Below are positions 40,512 to 47,154 of a stretch of DNA of 47,154 bases, one piece after another (position 1 is the first letter of the stretch; each line of letters begins with the position of its first letter). The DNA is taken from contig JAFTII010000036.1 of assembly GCA_017457005.1 (NCBI GenBank), positions 1 through 47,154 of the forward strand, in the 5' to 3' direction. The DNA comes from Alphaproteobacteria bacterium. Lineage in GTDB: Bacteria; Pseudomonadota; Alphaproteobacteria; RF32; CAG-239. A program made the position numbers and the translations under genes. The notes under the pieces are model-generated. The model was not told the origin of the DNA. It searched no databases and saw nothing but the letters and a program-made list of their open reading frames with translations.

Positions 40512-41338
40512 TTGATTCTGCTGCATGATTTAGCCCTTACCGCAAAAGCACACCAAACACCATAAAAGCCCCCCTTCAGCCAATCCATACCGGACAAGCG
40601 AGGAGCCTTGGAAATAACATCCTCTTTTTGTATTTTTTTTAACATAGAATTAGTTAAGGAAAAGATAACACCTACTTCACAACGCAACCGATAATCTGAT
40701 ATTAAAGATATCAAAATTTTTGCATCATCAAGCATTGCTTGCAACCTCAAAACCACATCAGAAATCAAATTTTTCACACAAGTTGTTGATTGAGCCAAAC
40801 AAAAATCTGTTATTCTTACTTCAAATTTTTCTAATAAATCAAACGGAATATAACAACGCCTTAACAAGCAGGCATCAGATTTCAAATCATGCAAATGATT
40901 CGTTATTTGCAATACTGCACAAAGAATTTCCGCCGGCATATATGTCGCAGGATCCTGATTATGAATAGCCAACATAAAACGTCCGACCGGAGCTGCCGAA
41001 TACCGACAATAATCCAGAAGTTGCTCCCAAATTAACGGCGAAAACCCCTTTACATCCTTACGAAACACCTCCAACAAATCCGTAAATAAACGATAATCCA
41101 AATTTTCTGCAACAAATAATCGTCCCAACTTGCCTGCCGCAGTATCATTTGCCGCCGTCATAAAATCTTTTTGTAGTTCATTCAAATGCGTTTGTTTTTC
41201 TTCAATATTAAGCTCATGATTATCTGTTATATCATCTGCTTCACGAGCTGCTTGATAATAGCTCTCTACCAAATGCCGAAGCGATTTTTTTATAAATCTG
41301 CCTACCGGAAAATTTTCATCTGTTGTATTTTTTTTCAT
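40508..41338 (-). CDS. hpnC: hydroxysqualene synthase HpnC
   Basis: This 276-residue paralogue of hpnD converts presqualene diphosphate to hydroxysqualene. The first Asp-rich motif reads AADDITDN with preceding YYQAAREADD, and the second DLKSDACLLRRCYIP, matching the HpnC type. ATG 41338 overlaps the trmFO stop as ATGA, so it is preferred over an in-frame ATG at 41353. The order hpnC-hpnD-hpnE is the standard one. Confidence 0.9.
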   Translation of the reverse strand: MKKNTTDENFPVGRFIKKSLRHLVESYYQAAREADDITDNHELNIEEKQTHLNELQKDFMTAANDTAAGKLGRLFVAENLDYRLFTDLLEVFRKDVKGFSPLIWEQLLDYCRYSAAPVGRFMLAIHNQDPATYMPAEILCAVLQITNHLHDLKSDACLLRRCYIPFDLLEKFEVRITDFCLAQSTTCVKNLISDVVLRLQAMLDDAKILISLISDYRLRCEVGVIFSLTNSMLKKIQKEDVISKAPRLSGMDWLKGGFYGVWCAFAVRAKSCSRIK

Positions 41339-42693
41339 AATGTTTTTATCCAAATATCAATATCATGCAAAGCTCTGTTGCAATAAGCTTTTTTACGATC
41401 CGCACCTTTAATTTTCTTAAATTTTCCATTGACCGTTATTTCACCGTTTATGACAGGAAACAAACCGAAATTTATATTCATCGGCTGAAAATTATCAATA
41501 TTTGTGTCATCATGCAAATAAGCAAGCATTGCCCCCATTGCGGTTGTTTGTGGTGGCGGTGTTATTTTCTTTCCCAAGACATCACAGGCTGCAAAATACC
41601 CTGCCAAAAATCCGGTTGCGGCACTTTCAATATATCCCTCACATCCGGTAATTTGCCCTGCAAAACTGATATTTGGAGAAGATTTCAAACGCAAAAATTC
41701 ATCTAAAACTATCGGGCTTTTCAAAAATGTATTACGATGAATCCCGCCCAATCTGGCAAATCTGGCATTTTCCAACCCCGGGATAAGACGTAATATACGT
41801 TGTTGCTCTGCATATTTTAGCTTAGTCTGGAATCCCACCATATTACGCAACGTATCTTCTTTATTATCTTGCCTTAACTGAACAACGGCATAAGGTTTTT
41901 GCTCCGGACAATGAGGATTAGTCAATCCTACCGGTTTCATTGGTCCGAATACTAAAGTTTCCAAACCTCTTTCGGCCATAACTTCTATTGGCAAACAGCC
42001 GTCAAAATACTCAGCTTTTTCAAAATCATGAAACTCTACTTTATCTGCTTGTAGCAATTCTCGTACAAAATCATAATATTGCTCTTGAGTAAGCGGACAA
42101 TTAATATAATCAAATTTATCGCCCTTATCATATCTGGATTGATACCATGCTTTATTAAAATCAATACTATCCTTATAAATAACCGGAGCAATCGCATCAT
42201 AAAAATTCAAAGATTGGTTACTTATTGTCTGCAAAATACTATTCATCAAATCATTTGATGTTAACGGACCGCTGGCAATTATCCATCGTCCGTCAGAAAT
42301 TTTTGGTAGATTCGTTATCTCTTCATTACAAAAGCTTATCAACTCATGTGAGTGTAGTTTTTCGGTAACCGATCTGGCAAAACCGTCCCTATCAACTGCC
42401 AATGCACCCCCTGCCGGAACTTTAGTTTCATCAGCACATTTCATAATTAAAGATTCGCAAAGACGCATCTCTTGATGCAATAAGCCTATTGCACTGGCAA
42501 GATGATCATCTGAGCGCAGAGAATTAGAACATACAAGTTCGGCACAATATGCTGTCTTATGAGCCGGAGATGCTTTCAATGGTCGCATTTCATGAATTAT
42601 TACCCTAACTCCGCGTTGTGCTATTTGCCACGCAGCCTCTGATCCTGCCAAACCAGCTCCTACAATATGAATTTCATCCGTCATATCTGCCAA
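41335..42693 (-). CDS. trmFO: methylenetetrahydrofolate-tRNA-(uracil-5-)-methyltransferase
   Basis: The 452-residue flavoprotein forms ribothymidine at tRNA position 54 from methylene-THF. IHIVGAGLAGSEAAWQIAQRGVRVIIHEMRP is the FAD-binding N-terminus. AELVCSNSLRSD, SGPLTSNDL and PVGLTNPHCPEQKPYAVVQLRQDN are family hallmarks, and QTKLKYAEQQRILRLIPGLENARFARLGGIHRNTF near the middle is nearly invariant. It heads the hpnCDE unit with an ATGA overlap, a housekeeping partner without obvious functional link. Confidence 0.96.
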   Translation of the reverse strand: MADMTDEIHIVGAGLAGSEAAWQIAQRGVRVIIHEMRPLKASPAHKTAYCAELVCSNSLRSDDHLASAIGLLHQEMRLCESLIMKCADETKVPAGGALAVDRDGFARSVTEKLHSHELISFCNEEITNLPKISDGRWIIASGPLTSNDLMNSILQTISNQSLNFYDAIAPVIYKDSIDFNKAWYQSRYDKGDKFDYINCPLTQEQYYDFVRELLQADKVEFHDFEKAEYFDGCLPIEVMAERGLETLVFGPMKPVGLTNPHCPEQKPYAVVQLRQDNKEDTLRNMVGFQTKLKYAEQQRILRLIPGLENARFARLGGIHRNTFLKSPIVLDEFLRLKSSPNISFAGQITGCEGYIESAATGFLAGYFAACDVLGKKITPPPQTTAMGAMLAYLHDDTNIDNFQPMNINFGLFPVINGEITVNGKFKKIKGADRKKAYCNRALHDIDIWIKTL

Positions 42694-42837
42694 TCCTTTT
42701 TTTTATTTGCTTAGTTATAATTTTTTTCCGAACAAAAGTAAATAAAAACTTCTTATGATAAGTTGCGCATATTATTTGCCATTAAAAACATTTGAGAGTA
42801 TATTTAGGTTTAAGTTAACTTAAGAAACGCATAAAAA

Positions 42838-43986
42838 ATGAAATTTTTGTTTGTTTTTTTGGTATTTTGTGCCACCACATTTTCATCTTCCTACACCAAT
42901 GCCAGTGAAGATATGGATTCTATTGATTTTGCAGATGCACAGACTGAATTTGAAGAAGATTTTTCTGCTGATATTGAAGATGTTTTCTTACCCGAAGAAG
43001 ATATCTCCTCAAATCATTCCGACAACATAGATATTCCTCCTCCGCCATCATCTAACTTTAGCATAAGTACGGTTTCAAATAATGTTATTAATAATGATGA
43101 AGTATTTTCTGCTGAAACAGATGATTCACAGTCACCGGTTGCGGTTGCTCCGAGTCCTGAAGATACTCTTTCTGTTGACACCACTGCAACTCTTACCGAG
43201 AATCTGAAACAAGGCGCCCCTGAAGCTCCTAAGTCTCCTTTACCTAATGTTGGCGACACTTGGATTGGCAAGTTAGTTGCCACCCAAACTGACAACATTT
43301 CCGACAAAGGTGAAAAATCCTCAGGAAATGAAGAACTTAACAAGCTCTTAGACAGTGCAAGATCAGAAGCCCCTAAAAAAAAGCTGTCTAATGCTTCAGT
43401 GTTTGATATATCCGGTGTAATGCTCCGTATGAGTTTAGAACAAGCAGATAAAGCCTTAACCAATCGCCGCTACAAAAAAGTTGTAGCCAAAGACCAAATT
43501 CCCAACTTTATCAAATGGCGTAATGAAGAACTATGTCGCAAGTCAGGAGTTGTCGGATATGAAAGACTGGAAAACTGCATTACCAAACAAGCCAAAAAAG
43601 ACAACCATCAATATGTTCAAACCGTAAAATATGCCAAATATGACACTAAAGAAGAAATTGAACTCACTTTAACAAGTAATTTTACCGCCAATAAAGTAAT
43701 CAAGATTGAATACAGAAGTCAGGCTGCCAACAAAACCGGAAACAGTCCTAAATCAGTTTATCTCAGAAACATAAAAATATACGACTTTTGGAAAACGGTT
43801 AATCAAAAATACGGACAACCTGATGATAAAGATAAAGCCATTTGGGGAATGGGAGGCAACAAACCTTACCTTAAAGCAGCTACCGGCTACCTCAAATTAG
43901 AAGACCCCATGCTGAGAGAACTTGACTATACCCGAATGTCCAGAGAGGACCAACGCTATATGAATACTGACCTATACACATTTTAA
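42838..43986 (+). CDS. exported acidic protein of unknown function (382 aa)
   Basis: A signal peptide is visible (MKFLFVFLVFCATTFSSSYTNA with likely cleavage after Ala22). An acidic, Ser/Pro-rich stretch of about 150 residues is probably disordered. From about residue 190 a folded domain follows with VFDISGVMLRMSLEQADKAL, a Cys-containing WRNEELCRKSGVVGYERLENC, and IYDFWKTVNQKYGQPDDKDK. It lies 13 bases before the chpT-like gene in the same direction, so it heads a signalling operon. The family is not recognised, and a periplasmic sensor or cell-envelope role is only inference. Confidence 0.75.
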   Translation: MKFLFVFLVFCATTFSSSYTNASEDMDSIDFADAQTEFEEDFSADIEDVFLPEEDISSNHSDNIDIPPPPSSNFSISTVSNNVINNDEVFSAETDDSQSPVAVAPSPEDTLSVDTTATLTENLKQGAPEAPKSPLPNVGDTWIGKLVATQTDNISDKGEKSSGNEELNKLLDSARSEAPKKKLSNASVFDISGVMLRMSLEQADKALTNRRYKKVVAKDQIPNFIKWRNEELCRKSGVVGYERLENCITKQAKKDNHQYVQTVKYAKYDTKEEIELTLTSNFTANKVIKIEYRSQAANKTGNSPKSVYLRNIKIYDFWKTVNQKYGQPDDKDKAIWGMGGNKPYLKAATGYLKLEDPMLRELDYTRMSREDQRYMNTDLYTF

Positions 43987-43999
43987 GGATACCCGGCTA

Positions 44000-44596
44000 A
44001 TGAACAATCTAATTTCAGAATACATTTCCACTCGTATCTGCCATGATATTATAGGAAACATCGGAGCTGTCTCCAATGCTGTTGAGCTACTTGAAGACAA
44101 TGATACGGAATTTATGGATGACATCAAATCAATCCTAAAGACCAGCTCTGCAGTATTAACCGCCAGAATGAAATTTTTCAGACTTGCGTTCGGTTTAGAC
44201 AACTCAGGAACCAAAGATTTACCCCTAATTACGGATACCATCAAAAATTATTTATTAACTGTAGGAGGCAAAAACCCTCCGCAAGTAAACATTAACTTAT
44301 CCCATATCATCTCTGGCAAAATAATACTTTTATTAACTATGATTATGGCCGACTTAATGATTAAAGGCGGGACAATTCATATTGCAGAAAATAACAATAA
44401 ATTGATAATCGGAATACAAGAAGATACCCGCATAGCTGAAGATAAGCTCAAACAACTACTTAATATCATTAATGGAGATCATAACCAAATTTCCGCCCAA
44501 GATGCACCAATTTTATATTTGCAGGAACTATGCCTGCAACAAGAGGTCAAATTAAGATATACAACCTCTCCTGTTTTATACTTTATAGTGGAGTAA
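44000..44596 (+). CDS. chpT: ChpT-like histidine phosphotransferase
   Basis: The 198-residue protein has the pseudo-histidine-kinase layout of ChpT. A dimerisation helix carries the phospho-His in RICHDIIGNIGAVSNAVELL (His15), and a degenerate ATP-binding-like domain lacks the N and G boxes. ChpT moves phosphate from CckA to CtrA and CpdR in alphaproteobacteria. CtrA is encoded 6 kb away. It is followed by a CheY-like gene after four bases, an operon that suggests a phosphorelay to it as well. Confidence 0.88.
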   Translation: MNNLISEYISTRICHDIIGNIGAVSNAVELLEDNDTEFMDDIKSILKTSSAVLTARMKFFRLAFGLDNSGTKDLPLITDTIKNYLLTVGGKNPPQVNINLSHIISGKIILLLTMIMADLMIKGGTIHIAENNNKLIIGIQEDTRIAEDKLKQLLNIINGDHNQISAQDAPILYLQELCLQQEVKLRYTTSPVLYFIVE

Positions 44597-44599
44597 ACA

Positions 44600-44965
44600 A
44601 TGCTTAAATGTCTGATTGCTGATGATTCTAAAATTATGCGTATGCTTTTAAGAAAGATTATTGAAAACTTCGGCTTTGAAGTCAGCGAAGCAGAAGATGG
44701 AGAAGATGTATTAGAACAATGTGTCAGCTTTAATCCTGACCTTATTATCAGTGATTGGAACTTACCGCTGATAGATGGCATAGATGTATTATATAAAATA
44801 AGAACAGACCGCAAAATAAAACAACCCAAATTTATGTTTTGTTCTTATGTATCAGAAACCGCAATTATGAGACAAGCAATTGACGCCGGAGCTGATGACT
44901 TTATTCTTCGTCCGTTTGATGAAGATATCATTGCCGGCAAATTGGCTATTCTTGGAATGTTATAG
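44600..44965 (+). CDS. CheY-like single-domain response regulator
   Basis: The 121-residue receiver has Asp8 and Asp9, phospho-acceptor Asp52 in LIISDWNLP, and Ser82 of the switch region (FCSYVSE). The usually invariant Lys before Pro is Arg104 (FILRPFD), a change that may alter phosphorylation or activation. There is no output domain, so it acts by protein binding, at the flagellar motor or in a relay. It sits between chpT and cheR; a CpdR-like role is an alternative. Confidence 0.9.
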   Translation: MLKCLIADDSKIMRMLLRKIIENFGFEVSEAEDGEDVLEQCVSFNPDLIISDWNLPLIDGIDVLYKIRTDRKIKQPKFMFCSYVSETAIMRQAIDAGADDFILRPFDEDIIAGKLAILGML

Positions 44966-44974
44966 GAGCAAAAA

Positions 44975-45886
44975 ATGCGCAAACAAGATTTTGACTTTTT
45001 AATAAATTTGCTTCGTGAAAATGCCGGTTGGGAATTTGATGAAGAACAATACTTCATCATTGATAAAAAAATATCCAACTTCATCAGAGAAAAGGGCTAT
45101 ACTTCTGTTGAAGAATTAATATCAGAACTAAGAGCCGGCAACAAACCTCTGATTTCTAAAGTTGTTGAAAATTTAGCTTTTTCAGATACATCATTTTATA
45201 GGGACTATGACATATTTTGCAAATTTGAAGACAACATCCTCCCCCACATCAGAGAAAACAATCGTGCCGGCAAAAAAATACGTTTTTGGAGTTTAGGTTG
45301 CAGCACCGGACAAGAAACTTATTCTATTGCATTTGCAATAAAAAGAAAATTCATCGGATTAGATAACTGGGATATTAGTATCTTAGGCACGGACATTTCT
45401 TCTTATGCAATTGCCAAAGCTCAACATGCCGTATATAATAATTTTGAAGTACAAATGGGGCTGTCGGCTCAAATGATATTAGAATTTTTTCAGCAAGAAG
45501 ATAATCAATGGAAAATCAATTCAGATATCAGTAAGATGGTAGAATTCAGACGCTACAATATGTTGGATGGACTGACATTTACTTCTCAATATGAAGTCAT
45601 CTTTTGCCGCAATGTATTGCGCTATTTTGTAAAAGAATATCAGCAAAAAATATTAACACAAATCAGTCGTTGCCAACCTACCGGTGGAATATTATATTTA
45701 GGCAAGAATGAACATATTCCCGGAATTGATAAATATTACCGAGCATTAGAAGGATTTGATTGTGTATATATAAATAGGGGTTTATTAAACAAAAACCAGC
45801 AAAATACTCTTCCTGTCGGAAATGTTCCAACTAAGACATCAACATCTATGCCGAGCTTTGTCCGTCCTGATATGTTTAAGCATTAA
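44975..45886 (+). CDS. cheR: chemotaxis protein methyltransferase CheR
   Basis: The 303-residue enzyme methylates glutamates of chemoreceptors using S-adenosylmethionine. An N-terminal helical domain (DFLINLLRENAGWEFDEEQY) is followed by the methyltransferase core RFWSLGCSTGQETYSIAFAI, ILGTDISSYAIAKAQHAVYN, and YEVIFCRNVLRYF. The C-terminal tail is Pro/Thr/Ser-rich. It is the last gene of the exported protein-chpT-cheY-cheR unit, nine bases after the cheY-like gene with GGAG before ATG. No receptor gene is in the window. Confidence 0.95.
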   Translation: MRKQDFDFLINLLRENAGWEFDEEQYFIIDKKISNFIREKGYTSVEELISELRAGNKPLISKVVENLAFSDTSFYRDYDIFCKFEDNILPHIRENNRAGKKIRFWSLGCSTGQETYSIAFAIKRKFIGLDNWDISILGTDISSYAIAKAQHAVYNNFEVQMGLSAQMILEFFQQEDNQWKINSDISKMVEFRRYNMLDGLTFTSQYEVIFCRNVLRYFVKEYQQKILTQISRCQPTGGILYLGKNEHIPGIDKYYRALEGFDCVYINRGLLNKNQQNTLPVGNVPTKTSTSMPSFVRPDMFKH

Positions 45887-45933
45887 TTCTCTTTAATATA
45901 TGCTTATTCACATCAAACCATTTGTCCTAATTC

Positions 45934-47154
45934 CTACCATGCACTATCCGGCCAAGGGGTGGTTTCGTTATTAGTAATTTGTGTTCCCTTAAATATATCA
46001 GTATAACCTATTAATGAAGATGGCATTGTAGGGGCTACCCCGGTTAAACCCGAACAATTTAAAAACATATTTTTTCCATTAGTTAAAGCTGATGACAATT
46101 CTGGTATTGTTCCACTAAGTCCGGTGCAGTATACAAACATACCTTCTCCACTTGTTAAAGTATCAGGAAACTCAGGTATAGAACCTGTTAATCCTTTGCA
46201 ATTATAGAACATTCTATATCCATTCTCCAAAGCCGGTGGCAGTTCAGGAATACTTCCACTTAATTTAGAACATTCCATAAACATACTACTTACTGATGTT
46301 AAGCTATCAGGAAATTTCGTAAAATCAAAACCTTCCAAATTAAAACAACCATTAAACATACCTGCTCCATTTTTTAATGAAGTTGGTAAATTGGGGATGT
46401 TTCCTGTTAACCCCGAACAATTAAAAAACATATTTTTTCCATTAGTTAAAGCTGATGACAATTCTGGTATTGTTCCACTAAGTCCGGTGCAGTGTGCAAA
46501 CATATCTTCTCCACTTGTTAAAGTATCAGGAAACTCGGGAATGGAACCTGTTAATCCTTTGCAATTATAAAACATTCTATATCCATTAACCAAAGCCGGT
46601 GGCAGTTCAGGAATACTTCCACTTAATTTAGAACATTCCATAAACATACTACCTACTGATGTTAAGCTATCAGGAAATTTCGTAAAATCAAAACCTTCCA
46701 GATTAGAACAACCATTAAACATACTTCCTCCTGTTTTTAACGCACTTGGTAACTCCGGTATATTTCCGATTAATCTGGAACAACTATCAAACATTTGCAC
46801 ACCATCTGTAAGAGCTGATGGTAATTTAGGAATAGAACCTGTAATCCCGGTGCAGTGTGCAAACATACCTCCACCACTTGTTAAAGTATCCGGAAACTCG
46901 GGTATAGAACCTGTTAATCCTTTGCAATCATAAAACATTCTATATCCATTCTTCAAAGCCGGTGGTAAATCAGGAATACTCCCTGTAATAGTTGTCCTGC
47001 CGTTAAACGCACTACTCATATCGGTTACGGTAGCGAGATTGAGTTGTTGTAATGAAATCGGGGTTGCATTGGTAAAAGTACTTAAAGCAAATCTGCTAAT
47101 GCTTGCACCTAACTTAACTTCATAAGTGCCACCTTCGGTATAAGTATGACTGAC
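45934..47154 (-). CDS. BspA/DUF285-like repeat surface protein, 5' end outside window
   Basis: The frame stays open from the stop at 45934 to the right edge, so at least 407 residues are visible and the N-terminus is missing; ATG 47019 is internal. Each unit of about 24 residues has the pattern MFxxCxxLTGSIPxLPxxLxxG. About 13 units are seen, and every five form a superrepeat of 121 residues. The upstream part contains ATVTDMSSAFNG, typical of DUF285 surface proteins. Such proteins bind host or other surface ligands. The C-terminus ends in PWPDSAW without a sorting motif. It converges with cheR. Confidence 0.9.
   Translation of the reverse strand, partial: VSHTYTEGGTYEVKLGASISRFALSTFTNATPISLQQLNLATVTDMSSAFNGRTTITGSIPDLPPALKNGYRMFYDCKGLTGSIPEFPDTLTSGGGMFAHCTGITGSIPKLPSALTDGVQMFDSCSRLIGNIPELPSALKTGGSMFNGCSNLEGFDFTKFPDSLTSVGSMFMECSKLSGSIPELPPALVNGYRMFYNCKGLTGSIPEFPDTLTSGEDMFAHCTGLSGTIPELSSALTNGKNMFFNCSGLTGNIPNLPTSLKNGAGMFNGCFNLEGFDFTKFPDSLTSVSSMFMECSKLSGSIPELPPALENGYRMFYNCKGLTGSIPEFPDTLTSGEGMFVYCTGLSGTIPELSSALTNGKNMFLNCSGLTGVAPTMPSSLIGYTDIFKGTQITNNETTPWPDSAW
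46030..46980 (-). repeat. 363-bp superrepeat in BspA-like gene
   Basis: Identical stretches recur at a distance of 363 bp; for example AGTTAAAGCTGATGACAATT starts at 46081 and again at 46444. A unit covers five 24-residue protein repeats, and about 2.6 copies are visible. High nucleotide identity indicates recent tandem duplication. Confidence 0.85.

Overview
The window looks like chromosomal DNA of a low-GC, flagellated alphaproteobacterium, probably an uncultured gut or host-associated lineage. The evidence for alphaproteobacteria is a CtrA response regulator with Asp51, a ChpT-type phosphotransferase beside a CheY-like regulator and CheR, a hydroxysqualene (hpnCDE) squalene operon, an alphaproteobacterial SOS box (GAAC-N7-GAAC) at a Y-family polymerase promoter, and short flagellins. 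Placement below class level is inference.

Positions 1 to about 9.7 kb form an accessory island. A helix-turn-helix protein, an MT-A70-like methyltransferase without its DPPW motif and a C5-cytosine methyltransferase lie between 33-bp inverted repeats (184-216 and 3338-3370). Each repeat contains a 26-bp dyad built like a recombinase crossover site. An intergenic stretch then holds a GC-rich 13-14 bp repeat array and a perfect 18-bp palindrome. Next come two overlapping small genes, a phage-type protein and two tandem paralogous large serine recombinases. A DUF218 (YdcF-like) gene follows, flanked by about 175-bp direct repeats that contain conserved hairpins. From 9.2 to 12.6 kb there is a run of unrecognised single genes, mostly with their own terminators.

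From 12.6 kb the genes are mainly housekeeping: SOS Y-family polymerase, two Nudix hydrolases, D-Ala-D-Ala dipeptidase, a CoaD-like/HD fusion, an orphan trpB behind a newly recognised Trp-rich leader peptide, two tandem flagellins, adhE, a divergent DXS-like enzyme, an acyltransferase, an MtaD-like deaminase, trpS with a stomatin-like protein, a flavodiiron protein, Fe/Mn superoxide dismutase, and fliI-fliJ.

From 37.8 kb the window carries cell-cycle and membrane functions. ctrA has TTAAC repeats in its promoter. The trmFO-hpnC-hpnD-hpnE operon is tightly coupled by ATGA overlaps and makes squalene for hopanoids. An exported protein gene is followed by chpT, a cheY-like gene and cheR. The right edge holds a 5'-truncated BspA/DUF285-like surface protein built of 24-residue repeats grouped in a 363-bp superrepeat.

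Genes shorter than 60 codons were found at 3645-3812, 14546-14722 and 18082-18153 (trp leader). A degenerate tRNA-Gln-like sequence lies at 24681-24754.
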